A DNA stretch of 64,000 bases from the NCBI RefSeq assembly GCF_947166265.1, contig NZ_CAMVDO010000002.1, forward strand, positions 1 through 64,000, written 5' to 3'. The translations under genes and the position numbers were made by a program. The notes beneath the pieces were generated by a model, which was given only the letters and a program-made list of their open reading frames with translations, was not told where the DNA came from and did not search any database. Each line of letters starts with the position of its first letter. The first letter of the stretch is position 1. This DNA is from an uncultured Fibrobacter sp. (lineage in GTDB: Bacteria > Fibrobacterota > Fibrobacteria > Fibrobacterales > Fibrobacteraceae). This document shows positions 51,185-59,407 of the stretch, one piece after another.

Positions 51185-53071
51185 TTACTTCACAATTTCG
51201 GCGTCGACGACTTTCTTGCCGTTCACGGTTTTCGGGCCATTGTTGCCCTTGTCGCGACGAATGATCTTGTACTGCACAATGCTCCAGATGTTCGACACAA
51301 TCCAGTAGAGGACAAGGCCAGAGGGCATCACCGCACTGAATACAAAGAACATCGCGGGCATCATCCAGGTCATCATCTTCTGCTGAGCCGGATCCATCGC
51401 GCCGTTGCCGACCATGGTGACCTTGGTCTGGAAATACGTGGTCACGAGCATAATCCAGGGAAGGAGTGCAAAGCCGTCGGGCATAATAAAGGGGATGCTG
51501 AACCCATGGAAAATTACGTCACTGCGGCTGAGGTCGGTTATCCAGAGGAAAGCCGGCATTCCGCGAAGTTCCACCGCACGGCCAAGCACATAGAAAAGTC
51601 CAATGAAGATCGGCATCTGGATAATCATCGGGAGGCAGCCACCAGTGCAGCTTGCGAGCGGGTTCACGCCGTTCTTGGAATAGAGTTCCATGACAGCGGC
51701 CTGCTTCTTTGCAGGATCGCTACGGTACTTCACGTTGATTTCGTCGAGCTGCGGCTTGAGCTTGCTCATGGCGGAGGTAGACTTAAGCTGCTTGATGGTG
51801 AAAGGCGTCGTAAAGCCGCGAACAATGAAAGTCACGAGGATAATGGCGACACCGTAGTTCGGAATAATCGAATAGAAGAACTTGAGGAGCTTGAGGAGCC
51901 ACTTGCAGATCCACACGAACCAGACGCTGGAACCGGGGAACCACTTGGAACCGGTCACGATAATCTTTTCGTAGCCCTGGCCGAGCGATTCGACTTCGTC
52001 CCACTGGAGCGGAAGCACCATGAAGTTGTAGGCCACGGAATCGCCACGAACGTCGTCTGCAATAGAAATGCTGTAGGTACCCGGATCTGGGTTGTCTTCT
52101 TCGCCGACCTTGATATGCTTCGCCTTCACCTTGGCAGGCACCGGCTTGTCGAACTGCACCGACATGGCCACGTACTTGCGGCGAAGTCCCACCCAGTAGT
52201 ACTTGGCTTCGTCAAACGTCATGGCGTCGGAGAACGTTTCGCGTTCGGTAATTTCGCTGTTCTTGTAAATGACTTCGCTAAAGAAATAGCCGGCGACACC
52301 GATTGTCTTTCCCTTCGGAATGGATTCGGTTTCGCGCATGCCACCCTTCCAGGAAAGTTCGTAGTTATCGACACGGAAACCCTTGAACTTGTTCACCTGA
52401 CGTACGGCGGCACCGTCCTTGGTAAAGGCGTAGCTACGCACCAGCTGGTTGCCGTTAGCATCGGTAAAGACAAACTGCACCGACGTGTCGGAATCGACGT
52501 TGATCCATTCCGGGGCATCGACATCGAACAGGACTTCGGAAAGGTCTGCGCCGCCCACCTTAAGGTCGAGTGCGCCGAGAGTCGTATCCTGGATGAGTTC
52601 GGGGAACTGCTTTGCAGTATCCGGCAGGGCCTTCACGATAACGCTCTGTACCTTGCCGCCCTTGTTGCTAAGGGTCATGATGAACTTGTCGGTTTCGACC
52701 GTGACCGTGCGCTGGGCAATCGGCTTCGGGGCGGCGTCAGCGGTAGATTGCTTCGCTTCGTTCGCAATGACGTTAGAGGAACTGTCGCTGGCAGCGGTCA
52801 CTTCGGCAGGCTCAGCGACCTTGTCGGTTGCCGGAGCTGCGGCTCCAAGGACCGGGGCAGCCTTGAGTTCGGCTGTAGAACCCGGAAGCACGAGTCCGTT
52901 TGCAGACGGAGCCTCGGCGGAATCGGCAACCTGGGCAGCGGCTTCCTTTGCGGCGGCCTTCTGCGCAAGCTTCGCACGCTCGGCGGCTTCGTTATTCGCG
53001 GAGTTCATAAAGAACCACCAAATCATGATGGCGCCGATAAGAACGGATCCGATGATAGTATTCTTGTTCAT
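51185..53071 (-). CDS. yidC: Membrane protein insertase YidC
   Basis: The 628-residue YidC/Oxa1 protein has an N-terminal helix (about 5-23), a long low-complexity linker (25-120), a periplasmic P1 domain (about 125-375) and the conserved five-helix insertase core (about 385-605; GVAIILVTFIVRGFTTPFTIKQL, YRSDPAKKQAAVMELYSKNGVNPLASCTGGCLPMIIQMPIFIGLFYVL). It inserts membrane proteins alone or with Sec. The linker contains an in-frame repeat (VIANEAKQS, residues 101-109). Its ATG overlaps the yidD stop codon (ATGA), and the cluster order rpmH-rnpA-yidD-yidC is classical. Confidence 0.95.
   Translation of the reverse strand: MNKNTIIGSVLIGAIMIWWFFMNSANNEAAERAKLAQKAAAKEAAAQVADSAEAPSANGLVLPGSTAELKAAPVLGAAAPATDKVAEPAEVTAASDSSSNVIANEAKQSTADAAPKPIAQRTVTVETDKFIMTLSNKGGKVQSVIVKALPDTAKQFPELIQDTTLGALDLKVGGADLSEVLFDVDAPEWINVDSDTSVQFVFTDANGNQLVRSYAFTKDGAAVRQVNKFKGFRVDNYELSWKGGMRETESIPKGKTIGVAGYFFSEVIYKNSEITERETFSDAMTFDEAKYYWVGLRRKYVAMSVQFDKPVPAKVKAKHIKVGEEDNPDPGTYSISIADDVRGDSVAYNFMVLPLQWDEVESLGQGYEKIIVTGSKWFPGSSVWFVWICKWLLKLLKFFYSIIPNYGVAIILVTFIVRGFTTPFTIKQLKSTSAMSKLKPQLDEINVKYRSDPAKKQAAVMELYSKNGVNPLASCTGGCLPMIIQMPIFIGLFYVLGRAVELRGMPAFLWITDLSRSDVIFHGFSIPFIMPDGFALLPWIMLVTTYFQTKVTMVGNGAMDPAQQKMMTWMMPAMFFVFSAVMPSGLVLYWIVSNIWSIVQYKIIRRDKGNNGPKTVNGKKVVDAEIVK
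52744..52775 (-). repeat. Repeat element translated within yidC
   Basis: TAGATTGCTTCGCTTCGTTC followed by GCAATGACGTTA is a copy of the widespread CGTCATTGCGAAC...GAAGCAATC repeat, read in frame as NVIANEAKQST at residues 100-110. Confidence 0.8.
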
Positions 53072-53334
53072 CTTTTTTCCTTTCTGGGCGGGACCGGGTC
53101 ATAACCGCCCTTGCAAAACGGGTTGCACCTTAAAATTCTGAAAGCCGCAAGATAGAAACCTTTGAACACTCCGTGTACCTGGATTGCCTCAATCGCATAC
53201 TGCGAACACGTCGGCTGAAACCTACACACCCCATGGAAAAAGTAGGGATGAATCAACTGGTACAGCCGGATGGGAACAATCAGCACGGCCTTTAACGCGC
53301 CGTGGAGCCTTCCCCAGAAATTTCGGCTATCCAT
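53068..53334 (-). CDS. yidD: Membrane protein insertion efficiency factor YidD
   Basis: An 88-residue protein with the family signature: RLYQLIHPYFFHGVCRFQPTCSQYAIEAIQVHGVFKG, then RILRCNPFCKGGYDPVPP. The Cys residues and the N-terminal amphipathic helix are conserved. It assists YidC-dependent membrane insertion. It overlaps rnpA by 8 bp and yidC by 4. Confidence 0.95.
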   Translation of the reverse strand: MDSRNFWGRLHGALKAVLIVPIRLYQLIHPYFFHGVCRFQPTCSQYAIEAIQVHGVFKGFYLAAFRILRCNPFCKGGYDPVPPRKEKR

Positions 53335-53689
53335 TGGCCCCTTCGGAAAGTTCGAGCCCCTCGGTCCATTCCATTTTCTTGAAAACCTTGAGCGCAGATT
53401 CGCGCATGCGCGCCGAGGACATGACCTCGGAATTGTCGCTCACGATAATCATCGCCCACACGGGCTTTGTGATATGGGGAACCCTTTCAAAAAAGAGGGG
53501 CCGCAGCAATCTACGGCACTTGTTGCGGTAAACGGCATTGCCATTTTTCTTTTTAGCCAAAAAACAGAAACGACAAAAACCGTCCGGGCTTTCAATCCAA
53601 CGCATCGTGAAAGACGGCGTGCGAATGAACTTCCCATGGACGGCTACTTGCCGATAAGCTGGCTGGTTAGGCAGCCTATAGGAGCGCAA
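53327..53689 (-). CDS. rnpA: Ribonuclease P protein component
   Basis: A 120-residue basic protein with YRLPNQPAYRQVAVHGKFIRTPSFTMRW at the N-terminus and the RnpA signature KKKNGNAVYRNKCRRLLRPLFFE (the RNR motif is here YRNKCRR). It binds RNase P RNA for 5' tRNA maturation. The only plausible start in frame is a TTG at 53689, 18 bp after the rpmH stop. C-terminal residues past 100 are variable. The family call follows from both motif and position. Confidence 0.9.
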   Translation of the reverse strand: MRSYRLPNQPAYRQVAVHGKFIRTPSFTMRWIESPDGFCRFCFLAKKKNGNAVYRNKCRRLLRPLFFERVPHITKPVWAMIIVSDNSEVMSSARMRESALKVFKKMEWTEGLELSEGANG

Positions 53690-53707
53690 CGAGGCTATGA
53701 GCCAATC

Positions 53708-53863
53708 CTACTTTTTGTAGATGGTGTCGCTCACGGTAAGGCGCTTGCGACCCTTGGCGCGACGACGGCTCAGAACAGCACGACCCCAACGGTCTTCCAT
53801 GCGGGCACGGAAACCATGCTTGTTGGCGCGCTTACGATTATGAGGCTGGAATGTTCTTTTCAT
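53708..53863 (-). CDS. rpmH: 50S ribosomal protein L34
   Basis: A 51-residue, highly basic protein starting [22 protein letters not shown] and continuing [17 protein letters not shown], which is L34. The C-terminal extension TVSDTIYKK is slightly longer than in E. coli (46 residues). AAAGG precedes the ATG. It leads the rpmH-rnpA-yidD-yidC cluster; dnaA, its frequent neighbour, is not here. Confidence 0.96.
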   Translation of the reverse strand: MKRTFQPHNRKRANKHGFRARMEDRWGRAVLSRRRAKGRKRLTVSDTIYKK

Positions 53864-53903
53864 TTTAGTAACCTTTAGTAAAAGTCAAATTTTTTGAGTC
53901 TCA

Positions 53904-53931
53904 AAATTAGAAAAATTCCTAGATAAATCAA
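53904..53931 (-). promoter_or_regulatory. Probable rpmH promoter
   Basis: On the minus strand TTGATT (53931-53926), 16 bp, TAATTT (53909-53904), about 40 bp before the rpmH ATG. Confidence 0.5.
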
Positions 53932-54042
53932 GGGGTCAGGAGCGTCTGTAAGTAAGTTTTACGGACATTTTTTACCTTTCCCCCGCGGGTCTATCAACAT
54001 ATCAACAATCTATTAACAGCAGACCGTTTTTACGAGGCGCAA

Positions 54043-54078
54043 GATCCCCGCCTGCGCGGGGATGACAGGGGGGGGGGA
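54043..54078. repeat. Hairpin repeat with G-run
   Basis: GATCCCCGC-CTGC-GCGGGGATGAC is a compact hairpin of the local family, immediately followed by ten G residues (54068-54077), a homopolymer that may vary or be miscalled. It lies just after the mlaF stop. Confidence 0.75.
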
Positions 54079-54090
54079 ACGCGCGTAGGG

Positions 54091-54906
54091 CTAGCCGCTG
54101 GTGCGGAGATCGCGGAAAAGTTCCCTGGAGATTTCGCTGTTGGAATTCACCCAGTAGTCAAAGGAATGCGGTTCGCTCAGGCTTTTACGGTGAACGAAGC
54201 AGATATTGCAGTCAAGTTCATCGGAAATCAACAGGTCATGCGTCACGATGATAATCGTCGTCTTGAACAGCATACGCATGTTGTCGATCAGCGGCAACAG
54301 GTTTCGGCGGTTGTAGTTGTCGAGCCCCGCCGTAGGTTCGTCCATCAGCAAAAGCTTCGGGTCCATGGCCCAGCTGCGGGCAATCGCCACACGTTTCTGC
54401 ATGCCCATGCTCAGCATGTGCGGGAACAGGTCCGCCTCGTCGCGCACACGCATCAGGTCCATCGCCATATTGATTTTTTCTTCGATTTCGGCGGGAGATC
54501 CCATTTTGTGGTAACGAAGCGGGAGCGCAATGTTGTCACGCACCCTGAGGTTAGAAATCAGGGCCCCGTTCTGGAAAACCATCCCTACCTGGCGTTTAGC
54601 GACTTCGAGCGCCGTAAGCCTTTCGGGCGGAATATATTCGCCAAAGTAGTAGAGGTTGCCACGCGTCGGGCGAATCAGCCCCGCAATAATTCGCAAAAGG
54701 GCACTCTTGCCCTGGCCCGAACCACCACCGATGCACAGGGTCTCGCCGCGTTTTACGACCAAATTAACATCCGAGAACAATTCCTTTTGCGGGTCGGTTT
54801 CTTCACCCTGGAAAAAGCCAAGCGTCCTAGGCTTAGAAAACATGGTCCCTGCGATATCGCGATACGCAAGGTGAATATCTTCCATTCTTAAAGCTTCGTC
54901 CAGCAT
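54091..54906 (-). CDS. mlaF: Mla-type ABC transporter ATP-binding protein
   Basis: The 271-residue ATPase has Walker A GGGSGQGKSALLRIIAGL, Q-loop GMVFQNGALISNL, an LSMGMQKRVAIARSWAMDP signature and Walker B LLLMDEPTAGLD, with the switch His in VTHD. The GALISNLRVRDNIALPLRYH block is typical of MlaF. It powers phospholipid transport between membranes with the permease MlaE. The ATG at 54906 overlaps the mlaE stop (TAATG), so I prefer it to a longer frame from 54960. No MlaD (MCE) gene follows; the next gene is rpmH. Confidence 0.88.
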   Translation of the reverse strand: MLDEALRMEDIHLAYRDIAGTMFSKPRTLGFFQGEETDPQKELFSDVNLVVKRGETLCIGGGSGQGKSALLRIIAGLIRPTRGNLYYFGEYIPPERLTALEVAKRQVGMVFQNGALISNLRVRDNIALPLRYHKMGSPAEIEEKINMAMDLMRVRDEADLFPHMLSMGMQKRVAIARSWAMDPKLLLMDEPTAGLDNYNRRNLLPLIDNMRMLFKTTIIIVTHDLLISDELDCNICFVHRKSLSEPHSFDYWVNSNSEISRELFRDLRTSG

Positions 54907-55784
54907 TAGATAATCGTCTTGAGGTTGCTCATATAATTCGGCAAGAAATACAGCAAACAAATCACGTCCGCAATCACAACATACAGGAAAGACTTAATGA
55001 CCGAACGCGAAACCGCCTTGGGAACCTGGCGCATGTCGCGCGGAATATTCAGGGCCTGGTAACAGGCGTTCGTCGTAATGATGGCACCGAATATGATCGG
55101 TTTCAGGATCACAAAAACAAAGTCCGACCACCAGACGGCGCCCAGGATTTCGGAACTCAGATACGACCACGTGAGCTGCACGTTAAGGTCAATGCCGCTC
55201 AAGATAATGAGAATCTTGGTGATAAAGTACCCCACCACAATCGCGCTCGTACTAAAGAAGATGTTCATGATGACCGTGGCGACGCATCCACCAATAAGCC
55301 CCGGCATCACCAAGAAACGGATCGGGTCCACCCCCATTGTCGCCAAGGCGTCCACCTCGGAATTGATGACCATACTGCCGATGTAGGTCGTGAGCGAAGA
55401 TCCGCTTCGGCCCGCAATCAAAAACGCCGTGAGGATAGGCCCCATTTCGCGAATGATAATCACCACGATCAGGCTTCCCACCACATCCGAAAAGCCGACA
55501 CGCCCCATCATGGAAACAACTTCAAAAATCACAATCGTTCCAAAGAGGGTCGCTACAATAAAAAGAATCGGGAAAATTTCGACACCCGTAAAGAAGGTCT
55601 GCAAAATGATGTTTCGGGAGTCGGTCTTGAAGCTTCGGCTATGCGAAAAGATACTTGTAAACGCCTTGAAGAAAAGGGCGCAGAGCTGGCCCCAAGGACG
55701 GCGCAACAGGAAAAGCCCCAGCGAGTGGAACACTCTCGCGGGAGGCGTCAGACGTTGCCAGTTCTTATATGCCTTCCTTATCAT
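54906..55784 (-). CDS. mlaE: Mla-type ABC transporter permease
   Basis: A 292-residue MlaE/YrbE permease with five or six membrane segments and the family core GVEIFPILFIVATLFGTIVIFEV, then IIREMGPILTAFLIAGRSGSSLTTYIGSMVINSEVDALATMGVDPIRFLVMPG. It forms the transmembrane part of a phospholipid or lipid transporter. Its start lies 20 bp inside engB, so translation is probably coupled. Confidence 0.9.
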   Translation of the reverse strand: MIRKAYKNWQRLTPPARVFHSLGLFLLRRPWGQLCALFFKAFTSIFSHSRSFKTDSRNIILQTFFTGVEIFPILFIVATLFGTIVIFEVVSMMGRVGFSDVVGSLIVVIIIREMGPILTAFLIAGRSGSSLTTYIGSMVINSEVDALATMGVDPIRFLVMPGLIGGCVATVIMNIFFSTSAIVVGYFITKILIILSGIDLNVQLTWSYLSSEILGAVWWSDFVFVILKPIIFGAIITTNACYQALNIPRDMRQVPKAVSRSVIKSFLYVVIADVICLLYFLPNYMSNLKTII

Positions 55785-56412
55785 TTTCCTGCCCGGACAA
55801 CTCCAAAGCTTCCAAGATACTTTGCCACAAGTGTTCCAGTCCGAATTTCTTGAGCGAGCTCACGCATAGCGGATTTTCGTCCAAGCCGAACTTTTCGCGG
55901 ATAGAGCGGAGTCCCTTCGAGAGTTCCGACTGGTTAGCCTTGTCGCGCTTGCTTGCAACAATCAGCACGGGGCAGCCCGACGCACGGATGTTCTCGACCG
56001 TCTCGAAATCGATAGCATGTCCGCCGTGGCGCACATCCACCAAATAAACGAGCCCTTTCAGGTCCTTGCACTTTTCCACGTAGTCGCGGATAAAGTCCGA
56101 CATCTGGTCGCGCTTGCTGTTGCTGACCTTTGCAAAGCCTACACCAGGTAAATCTACTAGAAAAAATCGGTTGTTGACTTTGAAAAAATTCAATTCACGC
56201 GTTTTTCCGGGGGTTCTGCCCACTTTTACCAGGTCCTTGCGGCCCATGAGGGCGTTCATGAGCGAAGATTTGCCCACATTCGAGCGACCAAGAAAGGCTA
56301 TTTGCGGCAGACGTTCCTCGGGCAGGTGCTTAATGCTTGTAGCACCCTTCACAAATTCAGCGGAGACGATCTTGTATCCGCCCACCACGACAGGAGCATG
56401 ATGAACCGTCAT
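55765..56412 (-). CDS. engB: Ribosome biogenesis GTPase EngB/YsxC
   Basis: The 215-residue GTPase has G1 GRSNVGKSSL, G2 TPGKTRELNFF, G3 DLPGVGFAKVS (usually DLPGYGYA) and a G4 motif SKRDK in place of TKxDK. EngB is needed for 50S subunit assembly. It overlaps recR by 4 bp (ATGA) and mlaE by 20 bp. Confidence 0.93.
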   Translation of the reverse strand: MTVHHAPVVVGGYKIVSAEFVKGATSIKHLPEERLPQIAFLGRSNVGKSSLMNALMGRKDLVKVGRTPGKTRELNFFKVNNRFFLVDLPGVGFAKVSNSKRDQMSDFIRDYVEKCKDLKGLVYLVDVRHGGHAIDFETVENIRASGCPVLIVASKRDKANQSELSKGLRSIREKFGLDENPLCVSSLKKFGLEHLWQSILEALELSGQENDKEGI

Positions 56413-57005
56413 AAACTAACCCTCCCTTCAAAGGCTCGGAGCATGGTAACTTCGTCAACAAATTCAAGGTCGCTGCCCATCGGGATTCCGCGGGCAAGAC
56501 GTGTACGCTTGACGTTTACTCCTGCAAGCATGTGGTCAAGCATCAGGGCGGTGCTGTCGGCCTCGGGACTAGAGCCTAGCGCTAAAATCAGTTCCTCGAT
56601 TCCCTCGTCCTTAATGCGCCGGACAAGCTCCGGCAGGTGCAGGTGTTCGGGGCCGATCCCGTCGAGCGGAGAAACAACTCCCCCCAGAACAAAGTAAGTT
56701 CCCTTGTAAATTCCGGAGCGTTCAAAAGGAAGTATGTCGGAGCTTTTTTCGACAACGCAAATGGATTTCGAACCTTCGCGGGACTTGCACACGGGGCAGA
56801 GGTCTTCATCGGTAAAGGCGTAGCAACGCGGACAGGGATGCACCCGCTTTTTTGCATTCAGCAGGTTTTCCGAGAAACGCTCCACATCCTGCTCGGTACG
56901 GGTGAGGATATGGTAGGCAAGCCTTCGTGCAGTCTTATGCCCGATTCCAGGGAGCGACGAGAATTCCCCGATTAACGCATCCAGGCTTTGAGGCTCAATG
57001 TTCAT
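56409..57005 (-). CDS. recR: Recombination protein RecR
   Basis: The 198-residue protein starts MNIEPQSLDALIGEFSSLPGIGHKTARRLAYHIL, a helix-hairpin-helix. A C4 zinc finger (CPRCYAFTDEDLCPVC) and a Toprim domain (ICVVEKSSDILPFERSGIYKGTYFVLGG) follow. RecR loads RecA at gaps with RecO/RecF. ATG at 57005 is chosen over an upstream TTG; it overlaps the EAL/HDOD gene by 11 bp. Confidence 0.94.
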   Translation of the reverse strand: MNIEPQSLDALIGEFSSLPGIGHKTARRLAYHILTRTEQDVERFSENLLNAKKRVHPCPRCYAFTDEDLCPVCKSREGSKSICVVEKSSDILPFERSGIYKGTYFVLGGVVSPLDGIGPEHLHLPELVRRIKDEGIEELILALGSSPEADSTALMLDHMLAGVNVKRTRLARGIPMGSDLEFVDEVTMLRAFEGRVSL

Positions 57006-58230
57006 TGTCAAAACTGTACGATTCGTTGATACCGAGTTTCAGCTGCGAAAAATTCAGGTTCAGTTCACCGAGGCCTGCGCGGATCGATTCACTGTCGTCG
57101 AGTTCCACGGCATCGGCAAGACGCAAGAGCGTTCCCAGGCGACCGGTGCGGTTCAGCAGGGCTTCCCGCATTTCGTCGTCGGCGGGAGAATCGGGCAAAA
57201 TGGTTTCGAGAGGCGCCCGTACCAGGGCGTCCATGCGGCTGATAAGCCCCACCATGAAAGCCTTCGCGCAGAACGCATCGTCGTTTTCGTCGATGCTGCG
57301 AGCAAGACTTTCCATGAACTTCGCACGGTGGCTCGCATTCTGGAACAAGGGCGACACCTGCGGGGTCATGCCAAGTTCCGGACGGGCATAAAGCATCAGC
57401 ATCAGCCATTCCTGAATGCGACGCATGCCCACCCATACGATGGCATCCTTCACCGTATCGATACGGCTATGCCTCGCCTGCGAATCGGAATTTACGAACC
57501 GGAGCAGATTTTCGGAAATATCGCCATGTTTCGAAAGTCCGTCGCACAGGACCTCGAGGCTCGGACGGGACTTGATCAAAAGCAGGAGCTGCAAAATCGT
57601 AGCGGACGTGGCATCGATTTTCTTGCCGGTCACGAGTTCGGGTTTTGCAAAGAAGAATCCCTGGAAATAGTCGTACCCCGCGTCTTCGCAACGCTTGAAA
57701 GTCGCCTCGTCTTCGACCTTTTCGGCAAGGAGCTTGACCCCCATCGTCTTGAAGAACGTGGCCGCCGTATTCATGGACTGCTGCGAATTGTCGACAACGT
57801 CCATCTTCACGTAGCTGATGTAGGGGAACAGCGGCTTGAAGCGCGTAATGAATTCGTCGTTGAAAATAAAGTCGTCGAGCGCGAGTTCGAAACCAAGCGC
57901 CTTGTAGCGCTGCACGGCCTTCACGATCGCATCATCCACCTCGACGTCTTCGAGAACTTCGAGCACAAAGCATTTCGGGTTCAAAAGACCGAACAGGTTG
58001 TCGAGCAACATGTTGCGGCTGCAGTTCACGAAAGCCTTGCTCTTACCGATCAGGCGTTCGATGCCGATGTTGTTCAGCACATTTTCGAGTACCTGCGCCG
58101 TGGCAAGCACATCGCTTGCTATCACCGCGATATCGCTTTCGGGAGAATCGCGGAACAAAAGTTCATAGGCGTAAATCTTACCCTCGCGGTCGAGGATAGG
58201 CTGGCGTGCTAAATAGGCGAGAGACTGCAT
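56995..58230 (-). CDS. EAL-HDOD (YuxH-type) signalling protein
   Basis: The 411-residue soluble protein has an N-terminal EAL-like domain (about 1-205) and a C-terminal HDOD domain (about 210-380). The EAL signature reads YELLFR (21-26), but many other active-site positions look kept: VNCS, LEVLEDV, LALDDFIFND, YVKMDV, EKVED and YFQGFFF. YuxH/CdgJ-type proteins usually regulate motility or development and often lack phosphodiesterase activity, so activity is uncertain. It sits between hisG (3 bp gap) and recR (overlap), so it is co-transcribed with housekeeping genes. Confidence 0.87.
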   Translation of the reverse strand: MQSLAYLARQPILDREGKIYAYELLFRDSPESDIAVIASDVLATAQVLENVLNNIGIERLIGKSKAFVNCSRNMLLDNLFGLLNPKCFVLEVLEDVEVDDAIVKAVQRYKALGFELALDDFIFNDEFITRFKPLFPYISYVKMDVVDNSQQSMNTAATFFKTMGVKLLAEKVEDEATFKRCEDAGYDYFQGFFFAKPELVTGKKIDATSATILQLLLLIKSRPSLEVLCDGLSKHGDISENLLRFVNSDSQARHSRIDTVKDAIVWVGMRRIQEWLMLMLYARPELGMTPQVSPLFQNASHRAKFMESLARSIDENDDAFCAKAFMVGLISRMDALVRAPLETILPDSPADDEMREALLNRTGRLGTLLRLADAVELDDSESIRAGLGELNLNFSQLKLGINESYSFDNEH

Positions 58231-58233
58231 GCG

Positions 58234-59073
58234 TTAAATTCGTGCGCTCTTGATACCGAACAGGAGGATGCTACGTGCACCAACGTCCCAAAGCTTGTCC
58301 ATAATGGCGTTCGCTTCTTCTTGCGGGACCATGGCCTTCACGGCATACCAATCGCGGCCATGCAGCTTGGTCACTGTCGGGGCGTCGAGGCCCGGCGTGA
58401 GTTCGCATGCCTTCTGGAGAATTTCAGCCGGGCAGTCGTACTCGATCATCATGTACGTCTGTGCGACAAGCTTGCCCTGGATGCGGCGGATGAGCGTGTT
58501 GACTTCTTCAAGTTCGGTTTTCTGCGGGTTGCAGAAAAGGGCGGCATTGCTACGGAAAAGCGGCTCACCCACGATACGCAGTCCAGCCTGCTTGAGCGTA
58601 GTACCCGTTTCGACCACGTCGACAATGGCGTCTGCCACGCCGAGGCTCACCGAGATTTCGACGGCGCCTTCGAGCACCACGAAGTCCATCGGCTTCTTGT
58701 AGAAGCCTTCCACAATGTTCGGGAAGCTGGTAGCAATCGTAGAATTCTTGAGTTCGTCAAGGGACTGCACCGGGCTATCGTTGGGGACTGCGGCGCACAT
58801 CTTGGAGGCGCCATAAGGCAAGTCGAGAACCTTGACCGCCGGGCTCTTTGCTTCGGCATTGAAGTCGATTCCGGTAATGCCCGCGTCGATAATGCCACGG
58901 CCCACGTACATGGGAATGTCGCTTGGACGGAGGAAGAAGAATTCGATTCCGTTCTTGGTATCGAGCTGGGTCAAAGTCTTGTACGGCTTGGAAGCCTTGT
59001 AGCCACAAGCCTTCAGAAGTTCCTGGGTGGGCTCAAAGAGCATGCCCTTGTTCGGGAGAGCTACCTTAATCAT
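58234..59073 (-). CDS. hisG: ATP phosphoribosyltransferase, long form
   Basis: The 279-residue enzyme catalyses the first step of histidine synthesis. It begins MIKVALPNKGMLFEPTQELLKACGY and has FLRPSDIPMYVGRGIIDAGITGIDF, VSLGVADAIVDVVETGTTLKQAGL (PRPP loop) and a C-terminal ACT-like regulatory domain (about 205-279). Long-form HisG works without HisZ and is inhibited by histidine. It overlaps hisE by 4 bp; the rest of the his genes are elsewhere. Confidence 0.94.
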   Translation of the reverse strand: MIKVALPNKGMLFEPTQELLKACGYKASKPYKTLTQLDTKNGIEFFFLRPSDIPMYVGRGIIDAGITGIDFNAEAKSPAVKVLDLPYGASKMCAAVPNDSPVQSLDELKNSTIATSFPNIVEGFYKKPMDFVVLEGAVEISVSLGVADAIVDVVETGTTLKQAGLRIVGEPLFRSNAALFCNPQKTELEEVNTLIRRIQGKLVAQTYMMIEYDCPAEILQKACELTPGLDAPTVTKLHGRDWYAVKAMVPQEEANAIMDKLWDVGARSILLFGIKSARI

Positions 59074-59330
59074 AGTTTTGCGTACACTTCTTCGAGGGTG
59101 AGACCTTTTTCAGCCATCATCACGGCCACATAGTAAAGCACCTGGGAAAGTTCCAGACACTGGGCGTCACGGCTTTCGAAACGGGCGGCCATCCAGCTTT
59201 CGGCGGCTTCTTCGACGAGTTTCTTGCCAATGCCGTGGGGACCTTTCTTGAAAAGTTCCGTGGTGCCCTTACCTTCGGGCATATCCTTCTTGCGCTGGCA
59301 AGCCAGTGCGAACATCTCTTCAAATGTCAT
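59070..59330 (-). CDS. hisE: Phosphoribosyl-ATP pyrophosphatase
   Basis: An 86-residue alpha-helical MazG-like enzyme with GIGKKLVEEAAESWMAARF (metal-binding EExxE type) and LSQVLYYVAVMMAEKGLTLEEV. It hydrolyses phosphoribosyl-ATP in the second step of histidine synthesis. GAGGTCC precedes the ATG. It is the first gene of the hisE-hisG-EAL/HDOD-recR-engB-mlaE-mlaF run, in which all junctions are gaps of 3 bp or overlaps. Confidence 0.92.
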   Translation of the reverse strand: MTFEEMFALACQRKKDMPEGKGTTELFKKGPHGIGKKLVEEAAESWMAARFESRDAQCLELSQVLYYVAVMMAEKGLTLEEVYAKL

Positions 59331-59407
59331 AATGGACCTCGTATTTTTTTACGGGGTAAAGATAGCTTTTTAATCAGGGGGCGTGAAAGAAACACTCCGC
59401 CGAACTG

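Noticed and set aside
51062-53104. Plus-strand frame of 680 codons opposite yidC
   Set aside because: Antisense shadow; the minus strand encodes a full YidC in its classical gene order.
53990-54016. Possible DnaA boxes (CTATCAACA, ATATCAACA, TCTATTAACA) near rpmH, suggesting an origin
   Set aside because: None matches TTATCCACA well, there is no dnaA or dnaN nearby and the region is short, so an origin call is not supported.
56998-58212. Plus-strand frame of 404 codons opposite the EAL/HDOD gene
   Set aside because: His/Arg-rich shadow frame without recognisable domains.
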